DNA of 64,000 nt from Paenirhodobacter populi (GTDB taxonomy: Bacteria > Pseudomonadota > Alphaproteobacteria > Rhodobacterales > Rhodobacteraceae). The stretch spans positions 62,001 to 126,000 of the forward strand of contig NZ_SAUZ01000004.1 in assembly GCF_004022215.1 (NCBI RefSeq), written 5' to 3'. This document shows positions 17,722 to 25,980 of this stretch, in pieces (position 1 is the first letter of the stretch; each line of letters begins with the position of its first letter). A program made the translations under genes and the position numbers. The notes under the pieces were generated by a model. The model was given only the letters and a program-made list of their open reading frames with translations, was not told where the DNA came from and ran no database searches.

Positions 17722-18675
17722 TCAGTTCAGCGGCTTCAGCTTCGCCTCGATCTCGGCACGCCTTGCTTCGAGGAACGGCGGCAGCGACAGGGTTTCCCCC
17801 AGGACCTCAAGCGGTTCGTCCACCGTGAAGCCCGGACCATCGGTTGCGATCTCGAACAGGACCCCGTTCGGTTCCCGGAAATAGAGAGACCGGAAGTAGA
17901 ACCGCTCCACCTCCCCCGAAGACCGCATGCCGCGCCCGCTCAGCTTCTCGGCCCATTCTGTCAGATGATCCGGGTCCGGCGTTCGAAACGCGACGTGGTG
18001 GACGGCCCCTGCCCCGCGTTTGGTCGCAGGCAGGCCGGGCTGCACCGCAACATGAAGCTCGGCCGCCAGCCCGCCGTCCCCCATGCTGAACACATGCACA
18101 TCGCCGATCCCGTCCGGTGACGGGTAGCTCCGGATCCGGCCCATGTTCATCACGTCTTCCAGAACCGATTGAGTGCCGGCGAGATCCGGAACGCTCATCG
18201 TGATCGGACCCAGCCCCTTGATCTGAAATCCTGCCGTTACAGGGCCTTCCAGCCAGGGATGTGCCGGCGCGCCGCCACCGTCATCGACCAGCCGGAACCG
18301 CTGCCCTTCCGGATCCTCGAAATCCAGCGAAAGGCGGCCATCGACCTCAACCAGATCGCCCCTCTGGACCCGCAGATCATCGAACCGCGCTTGCCACCAG
18401 ATCAGCGCATCCTGCCCGGACACCCGAAGCCCGGTCCTGGAAACGCTGTGAGTTCCCCGCTCTTCCCTCTCCAGCGGCCAGTCGAAGAAGGTCAGATCCG
18501 TTCCCGGCGTCGCGGCGCCATCCGCGTAGAACAGATGATACGCGCTGGTGTCGTCCTGGTTCACCGTCTTCTTCACCAGCCGAAGACCAAGCGTGCCGCT
18601 GTAAAATGCCCGGTTCCCCGACGCATCCGCCGTAATCGCCGTCAGATGATGGAACCCTGTCAAAGCAAGAGACAT
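17722..18675 (-). CDS. Ring-cleaving dioxygenase (VOC/glyoxalase fold, MhqO-like)
   Basis: Start taken at ATG 18675 (317 residues) because AGGAGGG lies 5 nt upstream and homology begins at [20 protein letters not shown]. The frame is open further upstream, but with no family sequence. Two tandem vicinal-oxygen-chelate halves are visible: the first metal histidine is in GFHHLTAI, the second set around [13 protein letters not shown], with a glutamate in [12 protein letters not shown]. Relatives in Bacillus (MhqA/MhqO) open hydroquinones or catechols as part of quinone resistance. It is first in a unit with wrbA and doxX, and divergent from a LysR gene. Confidence 0.9.
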   Translation of the reverse strand: MSLALTGFHHLTAITADASGNRAFYSGTLGLRLVKKTVNQDDTSAYHLFYADGAATPGTDLTFFDWPLEREERGTHSVSRTGLRVSGQDALIWWQARFDDLRVQRGDLVEVDGRLSLDFEDPEGQRFRLVDDGGGAPAHPWLEGPVTAGFQIKGLGPITMSVPDLAGTQSVLEDVMNMGRIRSYPSPDGIGDVHVFSMGDGGLAAELHVAVQPGLPATKRGAGAVHHVAFRTPDPDHLTEWAEKLSGRGMRSSGEVERFYFRSLYFREPNGVLFEIATDGPGFTVDEPLEVLGETLSLPPFLEARRAEIEAKLKPLN

Positions 18676-19141
18676 GCAAGCCCTCCTATGGCCAAACAAA
18701 AGTCCGTGTCCCGCTCCCATTTCCCGCTGCTCGGAAAAACCTGGAACGGGTCTCTCACCCCGCCTCACTTCGCGAAGGGCGCTGGCTCTCCGGCTCCCGC
18801 TCAGAGCCGACTTAACTTGATGCCTTGCTTTCCGTCGCCTTGGCCGCCCTGTCCACGCGCCACCGAAGCGGAGTTGTCCCCGCTTGCGTCGGCAACCGCT
18901 CTTCAGGCCGTTCTCTTGGTCGCCGCTCGCCGGGCGCGATGACAAGCATTTCACCGTTCCGATATCGAGTAACAGCGCTCTCCACTCATAGACACGACCG
19001 TTCGCAGCATGTGGCCACAAGATAGCCGTTCCGAAGGCAACATAAAGATAGCGCTCTGGGTTTGACTATCCCATACATGAGACAATGTAGCGACGAGCGC
19101 GCTACGCGTAGCGTCGCTCATGCAATTTCGAAGGCAGAGCC
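18676..19141. promoter_or_regulatory. Divergent control region, quinone-detox genes / LysR
   Basis: This 466-bp region carries both promoters. An imperfect inverted repeat spans 19089-19118 (agcgacg paired with cgtcgct), with the perfect palindrome ctacgcgtag at 19102-19111 inside it, just before the LysR start at 19142. It is a candidate LysR operator. No coding sequence is convincing in the rest. Confidence 0.45.
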
Positions 19142-20038
19142 ATGGACAGAATCGACCCCAACGACCTCATGATGTTTGCCTACATCGTGGAGCAGGGCAG
19201 TTTCAAAGGAGCTGCGGATCGCACTGGCATACCTCACTCAACGATCTCACGGCGAATAATGCTGCTGGAAGCGCAACTAGGAGAAAAACTTCTCCACCGC
19301 ACGACCAGAAAAATAACGTTGACCGAATTCGGCAAAGGCGCACTGACACACGCCCGGCAAATCACCGCCGAAGTCGAAGCCGCCGAAGAGCTTATTCAAG
19401 GCCGCAGCCCGGAGCCATGCGGTCGGCTCCGCATTTCGATTCCGACAGACTTTACGAGCGACATACTCGGCTCGCTGCTGACGCGCTTCGCGGTCGCATA
19501 CCCCAAGATTACACTCGATATCGACGTCTCCCGGCGCCGCGTTGACCTCGTTGCGGAGAATTTCGACCTCGCGATACGAATCGGCAGTCTTCCGGATGAC
19601 GCAACACTTATCGCGAGAAGAGTGGGCACATTTCACATGGGCCTCTATGCCTCACCGAGCTACCTCAATGAGTACGGTCTGCCGAGACACCCGGATGACC
19701 TCGCAACACACGCCATCCTACATCTGACTCAACGCTTTGACGAATCAATGACATTGAATCTCAATTGGGATCAGCAAAATTGGAAGGGAAAACCAGAAAG
19801 GCGAGTCGCCGCAAATACGCCAGGAGTACTCATGCATATGGCAATGAATGGTGCGGGGATCGTGAATTTGGCAAGCCATTTTGCGCGGGACAATGTACAA
19901 GCAGGCCGCCTTATCGGTATTCTTGACAAATGGCAGCAACCGGAAATTCCGATATGGGCCATAGTTCCGGGTCGAAGACTCCTTCCTGTAAGGACAAGAA
20001 CATTCATTGACCAGTTAAAAGCGGATCTTTCCAATTAA
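19142..20038 (+). CDS. LysR family transcriptional regulator
   Basis: 298 residues. The DNA-binding domain is at residues 1-60 (SFKGAADRTGIPHSTISRRI), then the effector-binding half (LLTRFAVAYPKITLDIDVSR, FDLAIRIGSLPDDATLIARR). It resembles the group of short-effector LysR proteins linked to quinone or aromatic metabolism. G+C at third positions falls in the second half, so it may have a different history from its neighbours. It is divergent from the dioxygenase/wrbA/doxX unit and probably activates it. Confidence 0.92.
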   Translation: MDRIDPNDLMMFAYIVEQGSFKGAADRTGIPHSTISRRIMLLEAQLGEKLLHRTTRKITLTEFGKGALTHARQITAEVEAAEELIQGRSPEPCGRLRISIPTDFTSDILGSLLTRFAVAYPKITLDIDVSRRRVDLVAENFDLAIRIGSLPDDATLIARRVGTFHMGLYASPSYLNEYGLPRHPDDLATHAILHLTQRFDESMTLNLNWDQQNWKGKPERRVAANTPGVLMHMAMNGAGIVNLASHFARDNVQAGRLIGILDKWQQPEIPIWAIVPGRRLLPVRTRTFIDQLKADLSN

Positions 20039-20393
20039 GCCGATCACATGCAAACCGAATCAGATCGAGAACAACCCTGCCAGATCCATTTGGTATCGTC
20101 TGATGCCGGCGCCCGAGAAAACACGCCCGCCTGAGGCCGGCCCCCCGGACCGGAATTTCTCTCAAAGCGACCTTCCCGATCAAGGGTGTCGTGGAGATGC
20201 AAGTATGCTCGATTTCGGAAGGCAACACGCTCGAATTTCCAGACGATCACGCAGACTATGGTGGAGATCGACAAGCGCAGTCCGCAAGGAAGCTCGCTGC
20301 AAGGTTCGCCGAGAGGCTTTGCATAAGAAACCCGCCCCCGTTGGGGCGGGCTTTCAATTTCAATTATCTATAATCTGCGGGAGATTACTCGGA
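20039..20393. other. Intergenic stretch between LysR and PQQ dehydrogenase ends
   Basis: 355 bp between two convergent genes. Apart from the terminator at 20331-20350 I see no gene, repeat or RNA in it; short open frames here show no family resemblance. Confidence 0.5.
20331..20350 (-). terminator. Intrinsic terminator after PQQ dehydrogenase copy 1
   Basis: An 8-bp GC stem (cccgcccc / ggggcggg) with a 4-nt loop; on the minus strand it is followed by tttctt. It lies 44 bp beyond the stop of the dehydrogenase. The plus side also reads into cttt, so it may work both ways. Confidence 0.8.
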
Positions 20394-22817
20394 TCACTGC
20401 TCGTCGGGCAAAGCGTAGGCGACCACATAGTCGCCGCGATCCGGCGATTGGCGAGCACCGCCAGCCGACACGACCACGAACTGGCGCCCGCTTTTCGGGG
20501 AGACATAGGTCATCGGGGTGGCCTGGGCGCCAACCGGCAGCCGGCCTTTCCAGATTTCTTCACCCGTCGCAGCATCCAGTGCGCGCAGGTAGTAGTCCTG
20601 CGTGCCCGCGTAGAAGACCAGACCAGAGCCAGTGGAGATAGGGCCGCCCAATGTGGGCATGCCCAGCGGGACCGCCAGACCGGCCTTTATGCCACCGGCA
20701 ACCACAGTGTCCTCCACCGTTCCGGCGGGCCGCTGCCAGACCAGTTCACGCTTGGACAGATCGATTGCCGAAAAGGTGCCCCACGGCGGCGCATTGCACG
20801 GCAGCCCAAGGAACGACACCAGCGAGCTATGTGTGATACCGAAGGGGACACCTTCCTGAGGATAGGTACTGCCGACGCCATGGCCCGCATTCACCCCGGC
20901 GAGGTCGGCCTGCGGGATCAACCGGACAACCTGCGGCATGCGAATGTCGTTGACGATCAGATAGCCCGTCCCCGCGTCGATCGAGGCGCTGCCCCAATTC
21001 ATCCCGCCGTAGTAGCCGGGGTAGAGCAGGCTGGCCTCCGTCGTGGCCGCGGTGAACTCGCCCTCGTAGCGCAGCTTGCGGAAGGCGATCCGGCAGGAAA
21101 GCTGATCAAAGAAGGTCGCACCCCACATCCTTTTCTCGGTCAACGGCTCGGTCCCGATGGCGGGCATGCCGACCGAGTAGGGCTGCGTGGCGGAGACCCA
21201 GTCGCCTTCCTGATGCTCCTGCGGAACCGGCTTCTCGACGACTTCGGCAATCGGCTCGCCGGTGCGGCGGTCGAGCATGAAGATCTGGCCGCGCTTCGTC
21301 AGCTGAATCAGGGCCGGGATCGTGCCACCCTTTCCATCCGGCACGTCATAGAGCGCCGGCTGGGCCGGAACGTCGTAGTCCCAAATGTCGTGATGCACCG
21401 TCTGGAACTTCCACCGCTCGCGGCCGGTGGCGATGTCGAGTGCGACGATCGCCGACGAGTATTGCTCGGAAAGCTCTGGCCGCAGCGCACCCCAGAAGTC
21501 GGGATTCTGGTTCCCGGTCGGCAGAAAGACCAGGCCCAGATCCTCGTCGAAAGCAGGCGTAGACCAGACATTGGGCGTGGTGCGCGAATAGGTCTCGCCC
21601 GTCGGCGGCAGTCCGGTGATCTCGGGGTTGCCCAGATCCCAGGCCCAGACAAGCGCGCCGGTGTCGGCATTGAACGCGCGGACGACGCCCGAGGGCTCAT
21701 CGACCGAACGCCCGTCGAACACCCAGCCGCCGACGATGATCAGCCGTCCAACCACAGTCGGCATCGAGGTGGGTTGATACCAGGCCGGCTTGATTTCGCC
21801 CATACCAGCCTTGAGATCGACGATTCCGCCCGTCCCGAAAGTTTCGCACAAGGCGCCCGTCTCGGCATCGAGTTGGATCAGACGCGCGTCGATCGTCGTC
21901 GTCACAATACGACGACCACAGATCGCGTTTGCGGCGATGATAGCCGGAACGGCGCCCGTATTGGCATCCGGGATCGGCGGATCGGCGACGGCGGAGGGTT
22001 CGTAATATGCCACGCCGCGGCAACGGTTCCACACGGTCGTGTCCGCTGGCTTCGGATCGTAGCTCCAGCGCTCTTCGCCGGTGTCCGCGTCGATAGCGAA
22101 GACCTTGTTCAGCGGCGTGCAGATATAGAGAGTATCTCCGATCTGGATCGGAGTGTTCTGGTTTTCAGACCCGAGTTCGGCCATCTCACCGGTGCGGAAG
22201 GTCCAGGCAACAGTCAGCTTGTCGACATTCTCTGGCGTGATCTGGGCTTCGGGGGCGAAGCGCGTCCCATCTGGGGTGCGGCCGTAATACTGCCAACGAG
22301 ATTCCTCCGGCGCATCCACCGGTGCCCGCGCGACGGCCGTGCCCGCCGCGCTGACGACGCCGTGGGGAACAAATACAGATGCTCCACCGGCGATCAGGAT
22401 CAGCGCAGCGACCAGAGAAACCGAATAGCCGGTTCGCTTCTTCATTCCCACCACCAGCAGTGGCGCTAGCAGTCCCATGACGAGGGTCATCACCACGAAG
22501 GGCGCAAGGCGGGGCATCAGTGCCCAGAAATCCAGCCCGGCTTCCCAGAGCGCCCAGAGAATCGTAGCGGAGGCGGTTGCGCCGAAAAGCCACAACGCTT
22601 CGGACCGCCGCAGGGCGACAAGAAAGCCGGAACCCAACAGCGCCAAACCAGCAAGAATATAATACCAGGAACCGCCTAACCAGGCGAGTTGAATTCCCCC
22701 CAAGGCGAGGGCGAGACCGACCAGAGCGAGCAGCGCTCCAAAAACCAAGAGCGTCCACCTCGCACGGGAACTCTGGCCGACACGGCCGTCCACGCCACTT
22801 AATCCTGATCCTGACAT
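20394..22817 (-). CDS. gcd: Membrane-bound PQQ-dependent dehydrogenase, glucose/quinate/shikimate family (copy 1)
   Basis: 807 residues, the Gcd size. About five membrane helices occupy residues 20-150; the rest is a periplasmic eight-bladed PQQ propeller with tryptophan-docking motifs (YDPKPADTTVWNRCRGVAYY, FQTVHHDIWDYDVPAQPALY). The lysine of LTKRGQIFMLDRRTG corresponds to the proposed catalytic/PQQ-contact lysine of E. coli Gcd. Such enzymes oxidise sugars or cyclic polyols in the periplasm and feed ubiquinone. The position that reads CTAHQ in E. coli reads CTPLNK here, so the histidine linked to glucose specificity seems absent (alignment from memory). Paired paralogue at 43849-46260. PQQ synthesis genes are not in the window. 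Confidence 0.9.
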   Translation of the reverse strand: MSGSGLSGVDGRVGQSSRARWTLLVFGALLALVGLALALGGIQLAWLGGSWYYILAGLALLGSGFLVALRRSEALWLFGATASATILWALWEAGLDFWALMPRLAPFVVMTLVMGLLAPLLVVGMKKRTGYSVSLVAALILIAGGASVFVPHGVVSAAGTAVARAPVDAPEESRWQYYGRTPDGTRFAPEAQITPENVDKLTVAWTFRTGEMAELGSENQNTPIQIGDTLYICTPLNKVFAIDADTGEERWSYDPKPADTTVWNRCRGVAYYEPSAVADPPIPDANTGAVPAIIAANAICGRRIVTTTIDARLIQLDAETGALCETFGTGGIVDLKAGMGEIKPAWYQPTSMPTVVGRLIIVGGWVFDGRSVDEPSGVVRAFNADTGALVWAWDLGNPEITGLPPTGETYSRTTPNVWSTPAFDEDLGLVFLPTGNQNPDFWGALRPELSEQYSSAIVALDIATGRERWKFQTVHHDIWDYDVPAQPALYDVPDGKGGTIPALIQLTKRGQIFMLDRRTGEPIAEVVEKPVPQEHQEGDWVSATQPYSVGMPAIGTEPLTEKRMWGATFFDQLSCRIAFRKLRYEGEFTAATTEASLLYPGYYGGMNWGSASIDAGTGYLIVNDIRMPQVVRLIPQADLAGVNAGHGVGSTYPQEGVPFGITHSSLVSFLGLPCNAPPWGTFSAIDLSKRELVWQRPAGTVEDTVVAGGIKAGLAVPLGMPTLGGPISTGSGLVFYAGTQDYYLRALDAATGEEIWKGRLPVGAQATPMTYVSPKSGRQFVVVSAGGARQSPDRGDYVVAYALPDEQ

Positions 22818-22818
22818 T

Positions 22819-23160
22819 TCAGTCCTCGTCCTTGCTGGTCATACGCTTCTTTAATGCTCGAAGCCGCAAGACGACCCGGAGCAGTCTCATTGACAAATTA
22901 TCTGCGGCTGCTGACGCACACGCATACTCGTTTCCACTCACACACGAGCCAGCTCCGGACGAACTTTCCCTAATCTTCCAGGTCCCGACACTCACCGATC
23001 CAATTTCATCGGCCGGGTTGGGCAAGAGCCTCCGCAAGCTTGCCATCGTCGTCCAAACCTGGGTGCCGCCGCCCATGCATGCGGATCCGGTCTCATCTGC
23101 GAAATCCCGGTACGCGGCACAAAGCATCCGAAACGTCCCCTTGTCCGACATACCGATCAC
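22819..23160 (-). CDS. Hypothetical protein, doubtful
   Basis: 113 codons read from 23160 to just before the PQQ dehydrogenase start. The first 60 codons have a coding-like third-position G/C bias (phrases such as MLCAAYRDFADETG), but the remainder loses it, and I recognise no family. It might be a decayed gene or chance. Without it, 22818-23737 has no gene. Confidence 0.25.
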   Translation of the reverse strand: MIGMSDKGTFRMLCAAYRDFADETGSACMGGGTQVWTTMASLRRLLPNPADEIGSVSVGTWKIRESSSGAGSCVSGNEYACASAAADNLSMRLLRVVLRLRALKKRMTSKDED

Positions 23161-23737
23161 ACCTGCATGTTGGGTAAGGGATGAGATTTTTTGACCACGC
23201 GTCCGAGCAGTCAGATCGCAACACCCGCCTCAGTATGCCACCGCATACAGTCCTAGATTTCGGTATCCCTGTGAAGTTTCAGCGTCAATCTCGTAAAACT
23301 CTACTCAGAGGTTCCGAATTTTCTACTATACGCGGCCATCGACATGTCACGATCTCGGGGTCGGGCGCTCGAATCGCGCCCCCCCCCGCGAAAGGCAGCT
23401 GTCGGCTAAGAAGCGGGGCACAATTGCCTCGGCCAGTCTCGTATCCTATGCTATCGCGCACCGTCAGAACCGAGCTTTAGCAATTTATACTCCACGTTGC
23501 CGATATGCGCTGTCATCATCACCAACGGCTCGTGAAAGAGCGCTATCATTCGCCGTGCCGACCCAAGTTCTTGTAAAGCGCTCAGCGAAAAATTGCTTCT
23601 GTATCTTATGATACAGCTACATGAGAACACCCTGATTCATTTGCTACACTGCCTCAATTGACGTGATTAAATTCGGCATTGAATGTCGGCAAATTCAGCT
23701 ACCCCCCAGAAATTGGACAGTGACGAAAGCTTAAGCC
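23161..23737. other. Gene-poor, A+T-richer stretch before IS remnants
   Basis: 577 bp with no convincing gene. G+C drops compared with flanking DNA. The only structure I see is the palindrome at 23600-23615. It borders IS3-family debris and may itself be decayed mobile DNA. Confidence 0.5.
23600..23615. repeat. Perfect palindrome TGTATC-TTAT-GATACA
   Basis: Six-base arms with a 4-nt centre. Its core GTATCTTA is the reverse complement of TAAGATAC, which occurs twice in the efflux-operon control region (30246-30253 and 30289-30296). It has no adjacent gene start. Confidence 0.5.
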
Positions 23738-23932
23738 ATGGACCGGCAAGTGAGACGTGGCATGATTGAACGGGACCATCCCGCGCTTTCGATCAGGGCG
23801 CAGTACCGGTTGCTGTCGATCTTGCGCTCGTCGTTCTGTCATGAACCGGAGGGCGAAATGGAACAGAACTTCGGCCTGATGCGTATGATTGACCGGCAGT
23901 TTTTGGATACGCCCTTCTACGGCATCCGGAGG
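23738..23932 (+). pseudogene. IS3-family transposase OrfB, N-terminal remnant
   Basis: The reading frame shows IS3-family OrfB N-terminal sequence: HPALSIRAQYRLLSILRSSF, then LMRMIDRQFLDTPFYGIRR. These match the segment that precedes the DDE catalytic core. Homology stops at about 23932, after which the frame runs on without resemblance to 23971. No OrfA is seen upstream. The break coincides with the terminal sequence of a second, oppositely oriented element. Confidence 0.75.
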
Positions 23933-24290
23933 TGGTTCAGTTTATCCGAACAGGTTCCGGGCGTTTTCTAAGTGATCTTCCACCTTGGTTATGCCGCCCC
24001 TGCTTCAGGCATTTTCTGGTTGAAGTAGGCTTGACCGGGGGGCTCGCGTCAAGAGATGAATGCGGCTGTCGTAGAAGCCGAGATGGCAGCTAATGCCGGT
24101 CCCTGCCTCGGACACGCTGGCAGAGGCCCACAGGTAGACTTCCCCGCATTTGATGATCCGCCAGAGGCGCTCGACGATCACTTTGTCGCGCCATGCGCCT
24201 CGGCCATCCATGCTGATCATGATCTCGCGGGCGGCCAGCGCCGATACGTTGACACGACCGACAGCCACGTTTCGATCCGGAATCGAGCAG
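23928..24290 (-). pseudogene. IS3-family transposase OrfB, C-terminal remnant with frameshifts
   Basis: On the minus strand the catalytic end of OrfB is readable: ISMDGRGAWRDKVIVERLWR, then IIKCGEVYLWASASVSEA (the glutamate of the DDE triad lies in VERLWR). The continuation expected as FYNSRRPHSSLD is broken: FYDSR is in one frame, HSSLDA in the next, and GQAYFNQKMPEAGAA in the third, ending in TAA at 23989-23991. The 3' flank down to about 23928 (minus strand gttcggataaactgaacc) looks like an IS end. The element is inactive. Confidence 0.75.
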
Positions 24291-24294
24291 GACC

Positions 24295-24927
24295 TCAGTC
24301 AGCCACCGAAACCCATGCGGGCGCGATCCCGGTTCCGCGACCAAGGAAATAGCCGAACTGGATGTTCATCTCGCCGATTGGCTCAAGGAAGCGACTGTTT
24401 GTGAGCGGTCCTGCGTCCGTGGGTGCAAAGCCAAGTGCGGCCGCGAGATCGCGGACTTTCCCGGTCGCGCTTGGCTCATCCCCGGCAACGAAAACCTGAA
24501 GGGTCTTGCCCGGCCGTGCCTCCTGAGCGAGCAGCCCAGCAAAGATGGTATTGAATGCCTTCACGACAGTCGCCGTCGGCGCGGCTTTCTGTATTTCCTC
24601 CGCTGCAGAGGTGGTCAGCCCCAGGACCAGATCCTTGTAATCCGGAGCGATTGGATTGCTGATATCCACCAGAATCTTACCCGTCAGGTCACCGGCTTCC
24701 TTCAGGTGCGCGATTGTTGCGTCATATGGCAGTGCGAAGATGGCAATATCCGACACCTTCAGCGCGACAGGGATGCCTCCCCCTTCGACATTCGAACCGA
24801 TGTCGGCCGCCAGCGCTGCGGCCTTCGCCGGATCACGATGACCGATAATCACTTCTTTGCCTGCAGCCACCAGGGCTCGCGCGAACCCGCTTCCCATGTT
24901 TCCGGTCCCAATCACCGCAATCTTCAT
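24295..24927 (-). CDS. NADPH-dependent F420 reductase-like NAD(P)-binding protein
   Basis: 210 residues. The dinucleotide-binding motif IGTGNMGSGFARALVAAGK is at the very start, with GHRDPAKAAALA after it. This is the F420-reductase/YahD-type single Rossmann fold, which in proteobacteria without F420 must use another partner. It is divergent from a LysR gene at 25030 with a dyad between them, so it is probably that regulator's target. Its stop codon abuts IS debris; the last few residues could have been replaced at that junction. Confidence 0.85.
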   Translation of the reverse strand: MKIAVIGTGNMGSGFARALVAAGKEVIIGHRDPAKAAALAADIGSNVEGGGIPVALKVSDIAIFALPYDATIAHLKEAGDLTGKILVDISNPIAPDYKDLVLGLTTSAAEEIQKAAPTATVVKAFNTIFAGLLAQEARPGKTLQVFVAGDEPSATGKVRDLAAALGFAPTDAGPLTNSRFLEPIGEMNIQFGYFLGRGTGIAPAWVSVAD

Positions 24928-24979
24928 GATCCGTCTCCATTCTACGGTTGGTTACATCCGCACTATCAACCTGAAAGCC

Positions 24980-24998
24980 AGTGCGATAAATCTGCACT
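24980..24998. promoter_or_regulatory. LysR-type operator dyad
   Basis: AGTGC-N9-GCACT within the 102-bp region between the divergent reductase and LysR genes. It lies 31 bp before the LysR ATG and 52 bp before the reductase start. Confidence 0.5.
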
Positions 24999-25029
24999 CC
25001 AGCTCATCAAATGAAACAGGGTGTTTGCA

Positions 25030-25980
25030 ATGGACAGGCTCGCCGCAATGGAGGTGTTCGTCAGGGCCGTCGATCTCGGATCGTTCAGCGCCGCAGCGGA
25101 CGCGCTCCAGATGTCATCACAGCTGGTCGGCAAGCATGTCCAGAAGCTGGAACAGCATCTCGGTGTTCAGCTTCTGCATCGAACGACAAGGCGGCAAAGC
25201 CTGACCGACTTCGGACGCTCGTTCTATGAAAGGGCAAGAATTATTCTCGCCGAAGTCGCGGCGGCCGAAGGGCTGGCGGCGGAAACCCGCGCCATCCCGA
25301 GCGGCAGACTTCGGATCAATGCCCCCGTCAGCTTCGGAATGCGGACGCTTTCCCCGAAGCTTCCCGAATTCATGAAGGCCTATCCGGATGTGACTGTCGA
25401 TGTAACCCTTGGCAACCGCGCCGTCGATCTCGTTGACGAAGGTTTCGACGTGGTCTTCCGAGTAGGAGAACTGATTGACAGTGGGCTGATCGCGCGAGCG
25501 CTCGCACCCTACCGTCTGGTGCTCTGCGCTGCGCCCGCCTATCTGACAGGGCGATTGCCGATACGCGAACCAAAGGACCTCGCACATCATGAATGCCTCG
25601 GATTCGCACATACAGAACTGCGCACTCACTGGGCCTTCTACGGACCCGAAGGACGAGAGGAGGTGACAGTCTCCAGCCATCTTATGTCAGATCATGGAGA
25701 GCCCCTGCTCTGTGCAGCCTTGGCTGGCCTTGGAATAATCCTTCAGCCCGAAGAGCTGGTTCACGACGCAATTTCCGATGGAACCCTCATCCCGCTCCTG
25801 CCCGGATATCGCGTCCCGACGCGCCCCCTGCACCTTCTCTACGCACCGGATCGGCGGATCACACCCAAGCTGAGATGCTTTATCGACTTCGCGGTTCATG
25901 CGTTTGGGCACAAAAGACCGACGACGGACGGAGAACCAAGGTTTCCAGAGCTCCCACCAGGGAATGTTCAAACGGACTAG
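25030..25980 (+). CDS. LysR family transcriptional regulator
   Basis: 316 residues from ATG 25030; a GTG at 25021 in frame would add three residues. The HTH (SFSAAADALQMSSQLVGKHV) is followed by LGVQLLHRTTRRQSLTDFG and a co-inducer domain with FDVVFRVGELIDSGLIARAL. It probably controls the divergent F420-reductase-like gene. The TAG stop lies in the CTAG at 25977-25980, which also supplies the stop of the convergent LysR gene. Confidence 0.92.
   Translation: MDRLAAMEVFVRAVDLGSFSAAADALQMSSQLVGKHVQKLEQHLGVQLLHRTTRRQSLTDFGRSFYERARIILAEVAAAEGLAAETRAIPSGRLRINAPVSFGMRTLSPKLPEFMKAYPDVTVDVTLGNRAVDLVDEGFDVVFRVGELIDSGLIARALAPYRLVLCAAPAYLTGRLPIREPKDLAHHECLGFAHTELRTHWAFYGPEGREEVTVSSHLMSDHGEPLLCAALAGLGIILQPEELVHDAISDGTLIPLLPGYRVPTRPLHLLYAPDRRITPKLRCFIDFAVHAFGHKRPTTDGEPRFPELPPGNVQTD

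Noticed and set aside
18676-19020. Extended N-terminus of the ring-cleaving dioxygenase
   Set aside because: The extra residues have no family character, and AGGAGGG supports the start at 18675.
20103-22469. 788-codon plus-strand open frame opposite PQQ dehydrogenase copy 1
   Set aside because: Antisense to a clear PQQ propeller gene. The R/H/G/D-rich translation has no recognisable domain.
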